A DNA stretch of 64,000 nt. It comes from Gordonia bronchialis DSM 43247. GTDB taxonomy: Bacteria > Actinomycetota > Actinomycetes > Mycobacteriales > Mycobacteriaceae. The stretch lies in the NCBI RefSeq assembly GCF_000024785.1, contig NC_013441.1, positions 1,922,001-1,986,000 on the forward strand, read 5' to 3'. The notes under the pieces are model-generated. The model was not told where the DNA came from. It saw nothing but the letters and a program-made list of their open reading frames with translations, and searched no databases. Below are positions 44,085 through 54,839 of the stretch, in pieces. The position numbers were made by a program, and so were the translations under genes. How positions within the stretch are numbered: the first letter of the stretch is position 1; each line of letters begins with the position of its first letter.

Positions 44085-44105
44085 CTATTGAACCGCTGTC
44101 AATAG
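44085..44105. promoter_or_regulatory. TetR operator candidate 1
   Basis: CTATTGA-ACCGCTG-TCAATAG, 7-bp perfect arms with a 7-base spacer, in the gap between the monooxygenase and TetR genes. It shares the TATTGA/TCAATA half-sites with the second repeat three bases downstream. Confidence 0.7.
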
Positions 44106-44107
44106 CT

Positions 44108-44126
44108 TATTGAATCAGATTCAATA
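44108..44126. promoter_or_regulatory. TetR operator candidate 2
   Basis: TATTGAAT-CAG-ATTCAATA, 8-bp perfect arms with a 3-base spacer. It overlaps TTGAAT (44110-44115), which together with TAGGGT (44133-44138) at a 17-base spacing forms a likely promoter for the TetR gene. Binding here would block that promoter, so autorepression is likely. Confidence 0.75.
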
Positions 44127-44138
44127 GCGCGTTAGGGT
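44110..44138 (+). promoter_or_regulatory. Candidate promoter of the TetR gene
   Basis: TTGAAT at 44110-44115 and TAGGGT at 44133-44138 with a 17-base spacer, 34 bases before the GTG start. The -35 element lies inside operator 2. Confidence 0.55.
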
Positions 44139-44171
44139 GGGAGTCGATCAATCGCGAGAGGACTGGACGAC

Positions 44172-44786
44172 GTGGCGGTGACGCAGGGAAAACGCACGCG
44201 GATGAGCCCGGAGGCGCGCCGTGACCAGCTCATCGAATACGGCCTGGAGATGGTCGCGCAACGGCCGCTCGAACAGGTCTCGATCGAGGCGATCGCCGAG
44301 GCGGCCGGGGTGTCGCGCGCTCTGCTGTTCCACTACTTCGAGTCCAAACAGGACTTCCATGTGGCGATCGCGCAGACCCAGTCGGAACGCATGCTCGCCT
44401 GCACCGCGCCCGATGAGTCGCTCGGTGATCCGCTGGCGATCCTGCAGTCGTCGATGAGCGCCTTCGTCGACTACGTGAGCGTCAACCGCAGTGCCTATAT
44501 GACGCTGATCCGTGGGGCGTCGAGCGTCGATCCGGCCATGCGGGCGGTCTTCGACTCCACCCGCTCGGTGATGGCGCAGCGCGTCCTCGATCACCTGCCC
44601 GCCCTGGGGATCGCCGTGACCCCGACCATCGAGATCACGGTCCGGGGGTGGATGTCCTTCGTCGAGGAGACCACCATCGGCTGGCTCGAGGATCCCCGCA
44701 TCTCCCGCGACGAATTACTCGCGCTGATCACCGCCGCACTACCGGCACTGGCCACCGCGGCGGGTGTCGCGGTACCCGGCAGCTGA
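44172..44786 (+). CDS. TetR-family transcriptional regulator
   Basis: A 204-residue regulator. The N-terminal TetR helix-turn-helix reads RRDQLIEYGLEMVAQRPLEQVSIEAIAEAAGVSRALLFHYFESKQDF. The C-terminal ligand domain is variable. The start is GTG 44172. It is divergent from the BVMO-SDR pair and two TATTGA-type palindromes lie between them, one on its own promoter, so it most probably represses that pair and itself. The ligand is unknown. Confidence 0.88.
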   Translation: MAVTQGKRTRMSPEARRDQLIEYGLEMVAQRPLEQVSIEAIAEAAGVSRALLFHYFESKQDFHVAIAQTQSERMLACTAPDESLGDPLAILQSSMSAFVDYVSVNRSAYMTLIRGASSVDPAMRAVFDSTRSVMAQRVLDHLPALGIAVTPTIEITVRGWMSFVEETTIGWLEDPRISRDELLALITAALPALATAAGVAVPGS

Positions 44787-44800
44787 CCCTACTTCTGAAA

Positions 44801-44850
44801 CGAAAACGGCCGGGCCGCACCGCAGTTCGCGGTACGGCCCGGCCGTTTCG
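44801..44850. terminator. Bidirectional terminator between TetR gene and kgd
   Basis: The CGAAAACGGCCGGGCCG arm pairs with CGGCCCGGCCGTTTCG across the spacer (one bulged A), with an inner ACCGC/GCGGT extension. It lies between convergent genes. It is GC-rich with short A/T flanks at the ends. Confidence 0.8.
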
Positions 44851-44861
44851 AGTGGGTGGGA

Positions 44862-47800
44862 CTATTCGGCGAAGGCCTCGTCGATGATCTCCTGCTGCTC
44901 GACGGCGTGCACCTTGCTCGAACCCGACGACGGCGCCGACATCGCGCGGCGCGAGATCCGTCGCAGGCCGCCGAGCGCATCGGGCAGTACCTCGGGCAGC
45001 CACAGGCCGAGGAACGGCCACGGGCCCTGGTTGGCCGGCTCCTCCTGGACCCAGGCGAAGTCGGTGGCATTGCCGTACTGCTCCAACGTGTTCCGAAGAC
45101 GACGATGCGGCACCGGATAGAGCTGCTCGACGCGCACGACCGCCACGTCCTCACGCTCCTCCTTGTCGCGACGGGCGGCGAGCTCGTAGTAGAGCTTGCC
45201 GCTCACCAGCAGTACGCGCTTCACCTTGTCGCGATCGGCGCCGTTCACGAAGTGCGGATCGTCGATCACCGAGCGGAACTTGTCGTCGGTGAAGTCCTCG
45301 ACGGGGGAGACCACCGCCTTGTTGCGCAGCATCGACTTCGGCGTGAAGACGATCAGCGGCCGGCTGATCCCGTCGAGCACGTGACGACGCAGCAGGTGGA
45401 AATAGCTCGCCGGTGTGGACGGCAGGGCGACGGTCATCGACCCCTCCGCGCACAGCTGCAGGAAGCGCTCGATACGACCCGACGTGTGGTCGGGGCCCTG
45501 ACCCTCGTGGCCGTGTGGCAGCAGCAGCACCACGTCGGAGAGCTGACCCCACTTGGCCTCACCCGAGCTGATGAACTCGTCGATGATCGACTGCGCGCCG
45601 TTGACGAAGTCGCCGAACTGACCTTCCCAGAGCACCAGGGCGTCGGGATTGCCCACAGAGTAGCCGTATTCGAAACCGACGACGGCGAATTCGCTCAGCG
45701 GGGAGTCGTAGACCATGAACCGGCCGCCGCCGTGTTCACCGTCGATCGGCTTGAGGTGATTCAGCGGGGTGTATTCGGCGCCGTTCTCGCGGTCGATCAA
45801 CACCGAATGGCGCTGTGAGAACGTCCCGCGGCGGGAGTCCTGACCGGACAGGCGCACAGTGCGTCCCTCGAGCACCAGCGACCCGAAGGCGAGCAACTCG
45901 GCGAATGCCCAGTCGATCCCGCCGTTGCGCGATGCCTCGTGCCTGCGGTCGAGAACCGGTTTGACGCGCGGATGCGGCACGAAGCCGTCGGGCACGTTCA
46001 CGAACGCGTCGCCGATGGTCTGCAGCGTGGTCTTGTCCACCGCGGTGACCAGCTTGGTCGGCAACGTCTGGTCCGACTCCACCGACGGGCTCGGTTCCGG
46101 CCGGTACTTCTCGAGTTCCTTGACCTCGTTGAAGACCCGTTCGAGTTGTCCCTGGTAGTCACGCAGGGCGTCCTCGGCCTCCTTGGTGGAGATGTCACCG
46201 CGGCCGATCAGGGCCTCGGTGTAGCTCTTGCGGACGCCACGCTTGGTGTCGATCACGTCGTACATCGCCGGCTGGGTCATCGACGGATCGTCGCCCTCGT
46301 TGTGTCCGCGACGGCGGAAGCAGACGAGGTCGATCACGACGTCCTTGTGATAGGTCTGCCGGTAGTCGACGGCCAGTTTGGCCACCCACACGCAGGCCTC
46401 GGGGTCGTCACCGTTGACGTGGAAGATCGGCGCGCCGATCATCTTGGCCACGTCGGTGCAGTACTCCGAGGAGCGGGAATGTTCCGGCGCGGTGGTGAAT
46501 CCGACCTGGTTGTTGACCACGATGTGAACGGTGCCGCCGGTGCGGTAGCCGGGGAGCATCGCCAGGTTCAGGGTCTCGGGAACCACGCCCTGCCCGGCGA
46601 AGGCCGCGTCGCCGTGCAGCATCAGCGGCAGGATCGAGAACTCGCCGTCCTCGTCGAGCTGGTCCTGCTTGGCGCGGACGAGTCCCTCGAGTACCGGGTC
46701 GACGGCTTCGAGGTGACTCGGGTTGGCAGTGAGCGACACGGCGATCTCGTTGTCGCCGAACATCTGGTAGTACTTGCCCTCGGCGCCGAGGTGGTACTTC
46801 ACGTCGCCCGACCCGTGGGCCTGCGACGGATTCAGATTGCCCTCGAACTCGGAGAAGATCTTCGAGTACGGCTTGCCGACGATGTTGGCGAGCACGTTCA
46901 GCCGGCCACGGTGTGGCATGCCGATGACGACCTCGTTGAGGCTGTGCTCGGCGCTCTGGTCGATGACTGCGTCCATCATCGGGATGACCGACTCGGCACC
47001 CTCCAGCGAGAACCGCTTCTGCCCGACGTACTTGGTCTGCAGGAAGGTCTCGAAGGCCTCGGCGGCGTTCAGCTTGGACAGGATGTACTTCTGCTCGGCG
47101 ACCGGCGGCTTGGAGTGCTTGATCTCGACGCGCTCCTGCAGCCATTTCTGCTGGTCGGGTTCGAGGATGTGGGTGTACTCCACGCCCACGTGGCGGCAGT
47201 AGGCGTCACGAAGAATGGACAGGACGTCGCGTAGCTTCATCCGCTCCTGGCCGTGGAATCCGCCGACCCGGAAGGTGCGGTCGAGGTCCCACAGGGTCAG
47301 GCCGTAGGTCAGCACATCAAGGTCCGGGTGGCTGGCGCGCGCGTCGCTGTCCATCTTCAGGGGATCGATGTCGGCCATCAGGTGGCCGCGGCTGCGGTAG
47401 GCGGCGATCAGTTCGAGGACGCGGGTGCTCTTGTCGACCAGTCCGGCGGGGATGTCGCGACGCCAGCGGACCGGCTCGTAGGGGATGTGGAACGCGGTGA
47501 AGATCTCGTCGTAGAACGCATCGTCGAGGAGCAGTTCGTGGATGGTCCGCAAGAAATCGCCGGATTCGGCGCCCTGGATGATGCGGTGATCGTAGGTCGA
47601 GGTCAACGTCATCAGCTTGCCGACGCCGAGTTCGGCGATCTGCTCGTCGCTGGCTCCCTGGAACTCGGCCGGGTACTCCATCGCGCCGGCGCCGACGATG
47701 GCGCCCTGCCCCTTCATCAGGCGCGGCACCGAGTGCACGGTGCCGATGGTGCCCGGGTTGGTCAGCGAGATCGTCACGCCGGCGAAATCCTCGGCGGTCA

Positions 47801-48788
47801 GCTTGCCGTCGCGGGCGCGTCGCACGATGTCCTGATAGGCGGAGTAGAACTCGGCGAAACCCATTGTCTCGCAGTTCTTGATCGCGGCGACCACCAGCGT
47901 ACGGTTGCCGTCCTTGCCGACGAGGTCGATCGCCAGACCGAGGTTGGTGTGCGCCGGCGTGACCACATTGGGTTTGCCGTCCACCTCGGCGAAGTGGTTG
48001 TTCATGTTCGGGTACGCCTTGATCGCCTGCACGATGGCGTAGCCGAGGATGTGGGTGAAGCTGATCTTGCCACCGCGGGTGCGGGCGAGGTGGTTGTTGA
48101 CGACGATGCGGTTGTCGATCATCAGTTTCGCGGGGATCGCACGCACGCTCGTGGCGGTCGGGATCTGCAGCGAGAGGTTCATGTTCTTGGCGATCGCCGC
48201 GGCCGGACCGCGCAGGACACGGCTCTCGTCCGACGACCCGGAATCCTTGGACCCGGAATCCTTGGCGGCCGGCTTCTTGGGCGCCGGGCGGTTCTGCGAG
48301 CGCGACGATCCGTCGCGGCTGGCGACGCTCTGACCCGAAGCCGCCTTGGTCGCAGTCGATTCCTTGGTCGCGGTGCTCTTGCGGGCCGCGGGCCGGGCCG
48401 GCGTCTGGTCGAGGGTGACCTGTTTGGACGGCGTAGATTCGGACGCGCCCGGCCCGGTGCGGGCCGGGCCGGTCTCGGCGCCCGCCTGCGCCTTGGTTGC
48501 CGACTTCTGCGGCGCCGGGGTGGACTTCTTCGCGGGCGACTGTTCGGTGGGCGACTTCTCGGTGGGCGACTTCTGTGCGGCAGGCTTCTTCTCCGGGGCC
48601 GAACCATTGCTGCCGTTCGACTGCGTTTCCGGCGCGCTGTCCGAGCCCGATCCGTTGTCGCCGGGCTCGTAATTCTTCAGAAGGTCATGCCAACTCGGGT
48701 CCACCGAGTTCGGGTCTTCCTTGAACTGCTGGTACATTTCCTCGACCAGCCATGTGTTCTGTCCGAAATCGGATATCGACCTGCTCAC
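44862..48788 (-). CDS. kgd: Multifunctional 2-oxoglutarate metabolism enzyme (E1/E2 fusion)
   Basis: A 1308-residue actinobacterial fusion of a dihydrolipoamide succinyltransferase-like domain and 2-oxoglutarate dehydrogenase E1, with thiamine diphosphate-dependent decarboxylase activity. The N-terminus [27 protein letters not shown] is followed by an Ala/Lys/Pro/Ser linker. The E2-type domain comes next (ending in [19 protein letters not shown] with the catalytic His). Then the E1 domain follows, with [42 protein letters not shown] and the pyrimidine-domain [20 protein letters not shown] 48788 is chosen over the TTG at 48815. The linker has two 15-bp tandem duplications. It acts at the 2-oxoglutarate node. 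Confidence 0.95.
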   Translation of the reverse strand: MSRSISDFGQNTWLVEEMYQQFKEDPNSVDPSWHDLLKNYEPGDNGSGSDSAPETQSNGSNGSAPEKKPAAQKSPTEKSPTEQSPAKKSTPAPQKSATKAQAGAETGPARTGPGASESTPSKQVTLDQTPARPAARKSTATKESTATKAASGQSVASRDGSSRSQNRPAPKKPAAKDSGSKDSGSSDESRVLRGPAAAIAKNMNLSLQIPTATSVRAIPAKLMIDNRIVVNNHLARTRGGKISFTHILGYAIVQAIKAYPNMNNHFAEVDGKPNVVTPAHTNLGLAIDLVGKDGNRTLVVAAIKNCETMGFAEFYSAYQDIVRRARDGKLTAEDFAGVTISLTNPGTIGTVHSVPRLMKGQGAIVGAGAMEYPAEFQGASDEQIAELGVGKLMTLTSTYDHRIIQGAESGDFLRTIHELLLDDAFYDEIFTAFHIPYEPVRWRRDIPAGLVDKSTRVLELIAAYRSRGHLMADIDPLKMDSDARASHPDLDVLTYGLTLWDLDRTFRVGGFHGQERMKLRDVLSILRDAYCRHVGVEYTHILEPDQQKWLQERVEIKHSKPPVAEQKYILSKLNAAEAFETFLQTKYVGQKRFSLEGAESVIPMMDAVIDQSAEHSLNEVVIGMPHRGRLNVLANIVGKPYSKIFSEFEGNLNPSQAHGSGDVKYHLGAEGKYYQMFGDNEIAVSLTANPSHLEAVDPVLEGLVRAKQDQLDEDGEFSILPLMLHGDAAFAGQGVVPETLNLAMLPGYRTGGTVHIVVNNQVGFTTAPEHSRSSEYCTDVAKMIGAPIFHVNGDDPEACVWVAKLAVDYRQTYHKDVVIDLVCFRRRGHNEGDDPSMTQPAMYDVIDTKRGVRKSYTEALIGRGDISTKEAEDALRDYQGQLERVFNEVKELEKYRPEPSPSVESDQTLPTKLVTAVDKTTLQTIGDAFVNVPDGFVPHPRVKPVLDRRHEASRNGGIDWAFAELLAFGSLVLEGRTVRLSGQDSRRGTFSQRHSVLIDRENGAEYTPLNHLKPIDGEHGGGRFMVYDSPLSEFAVVGFEYGYSVGNPDALVLWEGQFGDFVNGAQSIIDEFISSGEAKWGQLSDVVLLLPHGHEGQGPDHTSGRIERFLQLCAEGSMTVALPSTPASYFHLLRRHVLDGISRPLIVFTPKSMLRNKAVVSPVEDFTDDKFRSVIDDPHFVNGADRDKVKRVLLVSGKLYYELAARRDKEEREDVAVVRVEQLYPVPHRRLRNTLEQYGNATDFAWVQEEPANQGPWPFLGLWLPEVLPDALGGLRRISRRAMSAPSSGSSKVHAVEQQEIIDEAFAE
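48236..48265 (-). repeat. 15-bp tandem duplication in the kgd linker (a)
   Basis: ACCCGGAATCCTTGG (plus-strand reading) occurs twice, 48236-48250 and 48251-48265, encoding a repeated Lys-Asp-Ser-Gly-Ser-type unit in the disordered linker. Confidence 0.85.
48545..48574 (-). repeat. 15-bp tandem duplication in the kgd linker (b)
   Basis: CGGTGGGCGACTTCT (plus-strand reading) occurs twice, 48545-48559 and 48560-48574, encoding repeated Lys-Ser-Pro-Thr-Glu in the linker. Confidence 0.85.
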
Positions 48789-48925
48789 AGCGGTTTCTCG
48801 CCTCAATTCCCTCAAACGGTGCCGGGGTTCTCTGTCACAACCAAGTCTCTCGTGAAGACTATCGGTGAACCACCTGACGATGGTACGCGCGCATAACGTG
48901 CTTGCACGTACCGACCTGCTACTTC

Positions 48926-51900
48926 TCAGTCAGTTCGACACGTGTGCGTCGTCGACCTCGTTGGGGAGGAGTTCAGATCGGCTCGTCGCCAGTCCCGGGC
49001 ACCGTTGCCCGGGGGGGTCGCCGGCACCGCCGGTTCGGCGGGATCGACACCTGCATCCCAGAACGCGCGATACCTACCGTCCAACGTGAGCAACTCGTCG
49101 TGTGTTCCCGATTCGACGATCCGACCGTGATCGACCACCGCGATGACATCGGCGCGTGCCGCGGTCGCGAGGCGATGCGCGACGATGACCGAGGTGCGTC
49201 GTCGGGTGACTGCCGCGCCGGCGGCCAGCACGAGCGCTTCGGTGGCCTGATCCAGCGTGGCGGTGGCCTCGTCGAGCAGCAGCAGATCGGGTTCGACGAG
49301 TTCGGCTCGGGCGAGTGCGATGAGCTGACGCTGTCCCGAGGACAGCCCCTGCCCGCGCTCACCGATGGGATGGTTCATCCGGCCGGGCAGTGCCGCGATC
49401 ATGTCGGTCGCGCCGACCGCGGCGGCCGCCGCCACGATCGCCCGGTGATCGGCGCCCGGCCGCCCGTAGGCGATGTTCTGGGCGACGGTGCCGGTGAACA
49501 GGTGCGGTTCCTGGGGCACCAGCCCGAGACGCTGGCGGTAGCCGGAGAGTGTGTAGTCGCGGATGTCGACGCCGTCCATCCGCACCGAGCCGGCGACCGG
49601 GTCGTAGAAGCGGGCGAGGAGTTTGACGATCGTCGACTTTCCCGCCCCGGTCCGGCCCACGAGTGCCAGCGAGGAGCCGGCGGGGATGTTCAGGTCGACG
49701 GCGGTCAGGGCGTCGTCGGCGGCACCCGAGTACCGGAAGGACACCTTCTCGAGTGAGGCGTCACCGTTGAATCCGGCCGGGCCCGGGTCGCGTTCGGCGG
49801 GTGAACGTGACAACGAACTCGGCGTGGCGAGCAGGTCTCCGATCCGGCGTAGACCCACGACTGCCTGCTGGTATCCGTCGAAGACCTGGGTCAGCTGCTG
49901 CACCGGCCCGAACAGCATCGCGAGGTAGAGGACGAAGGCGATCAGGGTGCCCGCCGACATCGCGCCCACCGACACCTGATGGGCACCCACCGCGACCGCG
50001 ACCGCGGTGGCCAGGTCCGAACACAGGGTGATGAAGGGGAAGTAGGTGGAGATGGCGCGCTGGGACACCATCCGCGCCTGCACCCACTCGAGGGTGCGCG
50101 CGGTGAACCGGGCGTCGGCGACGTCGACGTGCCGGTAGGCCTGCGTGGTCCTGATGCCGGCGATGTTCTCCTGGAAGTCGGCGTTGACGATGCTGACGAG
50201 CTCACGGGAGCGGGTGTAGGCGCGGGCGGCGACGCGCCGGAACACGACGGTCGCGATCACCAGCACCGGGAAGACCGGCAGGATCAGCGCGCCCAGGGCG
50301 GGGTCGGTGACGACGAGGGCCACGGTGACACCGACGAGCGTGAGCGCGGCGACGATCGCCGAGGACAACCCGGTCTGCAGGAAGGTCGACAGGGCATCGA
50401 CGTCGGTCGTCATGCGGGTCATGATGCGGCCGGACAGTTCTCGTTCGTAGTAGTCGAGTCCCAGCCGCTGCAGGTGCGCGTAGGAACGGATGCGCAGCGC
50501 GTAGAGCACCCGTTCACCGGCGCGGCTCGAGGTGATGGTGGTGGCCGCGGTGGCCACCCAGTCGGCGGCCACCAGGGCGACACCGATGCCGGTGGCCCAC
50601 CAGAGTTTCGTCTCGTCCGCGTGACTCGCGGCGTCGATGACGGTGCGCGCCAGCGTCGGGAACATGAGACCGATAAGCGTGTCGGCGGCGATCGCCACGA
50701 TCGCCGCGATCATCAACCACCGCACCGGGCGCAGGATGCCGCGCAGTGTGAAGCGCGGATTCTCGCGCCGGGCGGCCTCGGTGTCGACCCGGGGGTCCTC
50801 GTTCGCGGGTGGTAGCGCGTCCACGGCGGCGAGGATCTCGGGGGTGGCGGGCATCGACCCGAGGGCCGTGCCGATACCGCCGCCGCGGCTGGTACCCCGC
50901 GGTACGGCTGCCGGTGCGGGGTCCCGTCGACGACCGCCGTTCCCGGTCTGCCCGGATGCGGGTGTCGCCGGCCAGAGGTCGTCGACTGCAGACTCATCGA
51001 ACATCGATTCGATTGGTGCAGAAGGTATTTCGATGTCATCGACGCTGGGTGACATCAATGCGCGGAAGGCGGCCGAGGTCGCGTCGAGTTCGGCGACGGT
51101 ACCGACGTCGGTGATGACGCCGTGGTCGAGCACCGCGACGCGGTCGGCCAGCGTCAGGGTGGAGCGGCGATGCGCCAGGACCAGCATGGTGCGGCGTTCG
51201 GCGCGCAGGCGACGCAGGATGCGTGCCTCGGTGGCGGCGTCGACCGCCGAGGTTGCGTCGTCGAGCACCAGGATGCGTGGATCGGCGAACAGGGCGCGCG
51301 CCAGGGCGATGCGTTGTCGTTGCCCGCCCGACAGGGTCAGCCCGCGTTCGCCGACCACGGTGTCGTAACCATCGGGCAGCGCGTCGACGAACTCGGCCGC
51401 GTCGGCGCGCTCCGCGGCGTCGACGATGCGCGTGCGGACAGGACTGTCCGGGTCGGACACCTCACCCGGGTCGACACCGAGCGCGATGTTCGCGGCGATG
51501 GTGTCGGAGTAGAGGAATGGTTCGTCGAAGACCACCGCGAGTGCCTCGTGCAGGGAATCGGGCGCCAGCTGAGGGGTCGGATGATCACCGTCGTCGGCGG
51601 TGATGACGACGCTGCCGGTGTCGGGCCGGCGCACCGAACCGACGAGGTCGGCCAGCGTCGACTTGCCCGAACCCGGCGGCCCGACGACGGCCACGCATTC
51701 GCCGGGCGCCACGTGCAGGTCGACGCCCTCGAGAACGCGCCGGTCCGCGTCGGGGTCGTCGGCTCGGTGATGGCCGAATCCGACGTCGTCGAGGCGGAGT
51801 CCGAGTGGGCCGGCGGGCAGGGTCGCGGTGTTCGTCCCGGCCGGATCGCGGGGATGTTCGGTGACGTCGTAGACGCGTTCGACGGCGGCGCGCGCGAGCT

Positions 51901-52873
51901 GCGCGCTGACGATCAGGTTGGTGAGCAGACGTGCCATGGCGGTCATGCTCGCCACGTAGGTGGTGAACGCGAGGAAGGTGCCCGCGGTGATGTGTCCGTG
52001 CATCGTGAGATACCCGCCGACCGCGATCACCGCGACCATCCCGAGTTGCGGGATGGCCGACATGGTGGGAGTGAACCGTGCGTTGATCGACGCCGCGCGC
52101 AGCCGGCGGGAGAACAGCCGACGCCCGAGCGTCACCAGTTCGTCGACGGCGCGTTCCTCCTGGCCGAATCCCTTGACCACGCGTACCCCGGTCACCGTCT
52201 CCTCGACATGCTGCGCGACGTCGGCGGCGGCCTGCTGGGCCGACCAGGTGGCCGCGAACAGGCGACGGCGTGTTCTCCAGACCACCACGGCCACAACGGG
52301 AATGATGAGCAGGGTGACGGCGGTGAGCAGCGGCGAGAGGTAGGCCATGATGGCGATGGCGATGATCAGCTGCACGCCGGCTCCGGCCGACAGCGGGGCC
52401 ATTGCCAACAATCCCTGCACGATCTGCAGGTCGGAGATGGAGCGGGACACGATCTGACCGGTCCGGATCTCCTGCTGAGATCGCCCGTCGAGATGGAGCA
52501 GGCTGTCGAGCAGGCGCAGGCGAAGTCCGTTCTGGACATTGATCGACAACCGGCCTGCGGTGATCCGGCGACCGTACTGGCACGCGTAACGCACCAGCGC
52601 CAACACGACGAGAAGCACGATGATCGTGGTCATCGACAGCCCGTCGTCGACGACACCGGTGGCGTGATCGACGGCTGCCTTGGCCAGGAGAGGCGCGCTG
52701 AGATCGACGGCGACCGCGATGGCGGTGGCCGTCGCGGTGATCAGGACCAGGCGGCGATGTGTCCAGCACTCGCGGGCCAGGCGTCGGATCCACCCGGGGC
52801 CGGGGTGGGTGTCGGGCGGGGACGGGGAGTCGGAGTGCGTGGGTGCCGGTTCCTGGTGGAGTGCGGTATTCAC
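48926..52873 (-). CDS. Single-chain tandem ABC exporter (TMD-NBD-TMD-NBD)
   Basis: A 1315-residue fusion of two half-exporters. Half 1 has six helices then NBD1: [24 protein letters not shown], and a Walker B of [11 protein letters not shown] where the catalytic Glu is replaced by Asp. An acidic/Gly-rich linker of about 80 residues leads to half 2: six helices, then NBD2 with [26 protein letters not shown] and the canonical [12 protein letters not shown]. The asymmetry is that of heterodimeric exporters with one degenerate ATP site. The GTG start at 52873 is chosen. Mycobacterial Rv1272c/Rv1273c are separate halves as I recall. The substrate is unknown; drug or lipid export is possible. Confidence 0.85.
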   Translation of the reverse strand: MNTALHQEPAPTHSDSPSPPDTHPGPGWIRRLARECWTHRRLVLITATATAIAVAVDLSAPLLAKAAVDHATGVVDDGLSMTTIIVLLVVLALVRYACQYGRRITAGRLSINVQNGLRLRLLDSLLHLDGRSQQEIRTGQIVSRSISDLQIVQGLLAMAPLSAGAGVQLIIAIAIMAYLSPLLTAVTLLIIPVVAVVVWRTRRRLFAATWSAQQAAADVAQHVEETVTGVRVVKGFGQEERAVDELVTLGRRLFSRRLRAASINARFTPTMSAIPQLGMVAVIAVGGYLTMHGHITAGTFLAFTTYVASMTAMARLLTNLIVSAQLARAAVERVYDVTEHPRDPAGTNTATLPAGPLGLRLDDVGFGHHRADDPDADRRVLEGVDLHVAPGECVAVVGPPGSGKSTLADLVGSVRRPDTGSVVITADDGDHPTPQLAPDSLHEALAVVFDEPFLYSDTIAANIALGVDPGEVSDPDSPVRTRIVDAAERADAAEFVDALPDGYDTVVGERGLTLSGGQRQRIALARALFADPRILVLDDATSAVDAATEARILRRLRAERRTMLVLAHRRSTLTLADRVAVLDHGVITDVGTVAELDATSAAFRALMSPSVDDIEIPSAPIESMFDESAVDDLWPATPASGQTGNGGRRRDPAPAAVPRGTSRGGGIGTALGSMPATPEILAAVDALPPANEDPRVDTEAARRENPRFTLRGILRPVRWLMIAAIVAIAADTLIGLMFPTLARTVIDAASHADETKLWWATGIGVALVAADWVATAATTITSSRAGERVLYALRIRSYAHLQRLGLDYYERELSGRIMTRMTTDVDALSTFLQTGLSSAIVAALTLVGVTVALVVTDPALGALILPVFPVLVIATVVFRRVAARAYTRSRELVSIVNADFQENIAGIRTTQAYRHVDVADARFTARTLEWVQARMVSQRAISTYFPFITLCSDLATAVAVAVGAHQVSVGAMSAGTLIAFVLYLAMLFGPVQQLTQVFDGYQQAVVGLRRIGDLLATPSSLSRSPAERDPGPAGFNGDASLEKVSFRYSGAADDALTAVDLNIPAGSSLALVGRTGAGKSTIVKLLARFYDPVAGSVRMDGVDIRDYTLSGYRQRLGLVPQEPHLFTGTVAQNIAYGRPGADHRAIVAAAAAVGATDMIAALPGRMNHPIGERGQGLSSGQRQLIALARAELVEPDLLLLDEATATLDQATEALVLAAGAAVTRRRTSVIVAHRLATAARADVIAVVDHGRIVESGTHDELLTLDGRYRAFWDAGVDPAEPAVPATPPGNGARDWRRADLNSSPTRSTTHTCRTD

Positions 52874-52954
52874 CCGGGGCCGGGGCTCATCGGAACCGGG
52901 GGCTTCTCGGCATCGGGAGCCCATCGGAATCGGGGGTCATGAGTATCGGGCGGG

Positions 52955-53686
52955 TCACCGGTACCCCGGCGGTAAAGCCGCGTCGGATACCACGGTGGCG
53001 TCGATGATCCAGGCCGATGGCGGCGGACCGAATGCCTCCCGGGCATTGTGGACGACGCGGCGGCCCAGCGCGCGGCCGCCCACCCCGCCGATCACCGCGC
53101 CGATGCCGGCGGGCATGAGTTTGCCGAGCATCAGTGGCGCCTTGCGGAAGAAATACTTGCGCGACAGTTTGCTGACCAGGGATTTGTTCAGTTTCGTCAG
53201 GGCGCTGCGAGGTACCGACGAACCGCCGAGGCTGCGCAGCGCCCCGCCGCGGGTCCCGACCACCCGGCCGAGGGCGATGACGCCCTCTTCGCCGAGGGCC
53301 ACGGCGAAAACGAGTGCTTTGCGCCGCTCGATGTCGTGCAGCGGGATCCCGTGCACCTCGGCGATGGCCAGCGCGAGCAGAGCGGATGCCTCCAGGAAGA
53401 AGGCTGTCTCCCCGGTCATCGCGCCCATCGCGGTCATGGTGCCCACGCCCGGCACCGCGGCGGTGGCACCCACTGCGCCGCCGGAACCGGTGACCGCCGT
53501 CAGGTACCGCTTCTCGAGTCGGCGGATGATCTGTGCGGGGGAGTCGTCGGGGTACTTCTCGCGCAGCGATGCGACATATTTCTGCACTGCCGGCGCCTGC
53601 AGGCGCTGGGCACGGTCGAGGAGCCCGCCGGCCACCTCGACGCTCCGTCGGGATGGCTGTCCGGATTGCTTGGTGGTGTCGGTCAT
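52955..53686 (-). CDS. EcsC-family protein
   Basis: A 243-residue protein with the EcsC-like pattern: a Gly/Ala-rich amphipathic segment (YLTAVTGSGGAVGATAAVPGVGTMTAMGAMTGETAFFLEASALLALAIAEVHG) and a later Gly-rich stretch (PAGIGAVIGGVGGRALGRRVV). The family is linked to membrane/ABC-exporter contexts in Bacillus, but its biochemical role is unknown. It overlaps the preceding hydroquinone-reductase-like gene by four bases (ATGA), so they are translationally coupled. Confidence 0.75.
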   Translation of the reverse strand: MTDTTKQSGQPSRRSVEVAGGLLDRAQRLQAPAVQKYVASLREKYPDDSPAQIIRRLEKRYLTAVTGSGGAVGATAAVPGVGTMTAMGAMTGETAFFLEASALLALAIAEVHGIPLHDIERRKALVFAVALGEEGVIALGRVVGTRGGALRSLGGSSVPRSALTKLNKSLVSKLSRKYFFRKAPLMLGKLMPAGIGAVIGGVGGRALGRRVVHNAREAFGPPPSAWIIDATVVSDAALPPGYR

Positions 53687-54729
53687 GATGTGGGCACCCA
53701 ATTCTGTGCGGGGACGACCTCGGCGGCGATCGGCGGTCCCGGTGGCGTTCCGTCACCGAACGGCCGGCCGCCGAGTTCCTCCCGATGGTGAGGGGTCAGC
53801 CAGTTGCGCAGGTCGGGGCCCTTCGGGACGATCTGCGTCGGGTTGATGTCGCTGTGCACGATGTAATAGTGCTGTTTGATCTGGGTGAAGTCGGTGGTGT
53901 CACCGAAGCCCGGCGTCTGGAACAGGTCGCGAGCGTATGCCCACAGCACCGGCATCTCGCTGAGTTTGCTTCGATTGCACTTGAAGTGGCCGTGGTAGAC
54001 GGCGTCGAATCGCGCCAGGGTGGTGAACAACCGCACATCGGCTTCGGTGATGGTGTCGCCGACGAGGTAGCGCTGCTGCGCGAGCCGCTCGGAGAGTTCG
54101 TCGAGTTTGGTGAAGAGCCGGTCGTAGGCGGCGTCGTAGGCGTCCTGACTTCCGGCGAATCCGCAGCGGTAGACACCGTTGTTGACCTCGGTGTAGATGC
54201 CTTTGCTCACCTCGTCGATCTCGGCGCGCAGATGCTCGGGGTAGAGCTGGGGGGCGCCGTCGCGGTGATAGGCCGTCCACTCGAGCGAGAAGTCGATGGT
54301 GATCTGCGGGAAGTCGTTGGTGACGACCTCGCCGGTGGCGATCTCGACGACAGCGGGCACCGTGATGCCCTTCGGGTATCCCGGGAAGCGTTTCTCGTAG
54401 GCGTCCTTGAGGCGTGGGATGCCCAGCACCGGGTCGACCCCGCCGGGGTCGAGGTCGAAGGTCCAGGAGTTCTTGTCGTGGGTGGGACCGCAGAGACCGA
54501 GTGAGAGGACGTTCTCCAGTCCCAGGAGCCGGCGGACGATCAGCGTGCGATTCGCCCACGGGCAGGCGCGCGCGGCGATCAGGCGGTAGCGACCGGGCTC
54601 CACCGGGTATCCGTCGCGCCCGTCGGCGGTGATGCGGGTCTCGATGTACTTGGTGTCTCGGACGAACTCCTGTCCGGTCGTCACGTACGAACCCTGCTCG
54701 CTGTCGCTGGAATGGGTGTCGGGGGCCAT
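53683..54729 (-). CDS. Glutathionyl-hydroquinone reductase-like thioltransferase
   Basis: A 348-residue glutathione-transferase-superfamily protein of the YqjG/ECM4 type. The catalytic cysteine is Cys56 in ARACPWANRTLIVRRLLGLE. Other typical segments are GVDPVLGIPRLKDAYEKRFPGYPKGITVPAVVE, ITNDFPQITIDFSLEWTAYH-like text and GTMYR-free GVYRCGFAGSQDAYDAAYDRLF. Because actinobacteria use mycothiol, the thiol substrate is likely mycothiol rather than glutathione; this is inference. It is divergent from the PadR gene across a palindrome-bearing gap. Confidence 0.85.
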   Translation of the reverse strand: MAPDTHSSDSEQGSYVTTGQEFVRDTKYIETRITADGRDGYPVEPGRYRLIAARACPWANRTLIVRRLLGLENVLSLGLCGPTHDKNSWTFDLDPGGVDPVLGIPRLKDAYEKRFPGYPKGITVPAVVEIATGEVVTNDFPQITIDFSLEWTAYHRDGAPQLYPEHLRAEIDEVSKGIYTEVNNGVYRCGFAGSQDAYDAAYDRLFTKLDELSERLAQQRYLVGDTITEADVRLFTTLARFDAVYHGHFKCNRSKLSEMPVLWAYARDLFQTPGFGDTTDFTQIKQHYYIVHSDINPTQIVPKGPDLRNWLTPHHREELGGRPFGDGTPPGPPIAAEVVPAQNWVPTS

Positions 54730-54782
54730 GAGTTCACAGTAGTGATCGCAACCGACTCTTGGCAGTGGATGGTCGGCGCGGT

Positions 54783-54800
54783 ATATTCCACGTGGAATAT
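54783..54800. promoter_or_regulatory. 18-bp perfect palindrome, probable PadR operator
   Basis: ATATTCCAC-GTGGAATAT is a perfect 18-bp palindrome 40 bases before the PadR start and 54 bases from the divergent hydroquinone-reductase-like start. It sits where an autoregulating PadR would be expected to bind. Confidence 0.7.
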
Positions 54801-54839
54801 TCGGATCAAAACACTTCGACGTCGGACATGGAGGTTTTT

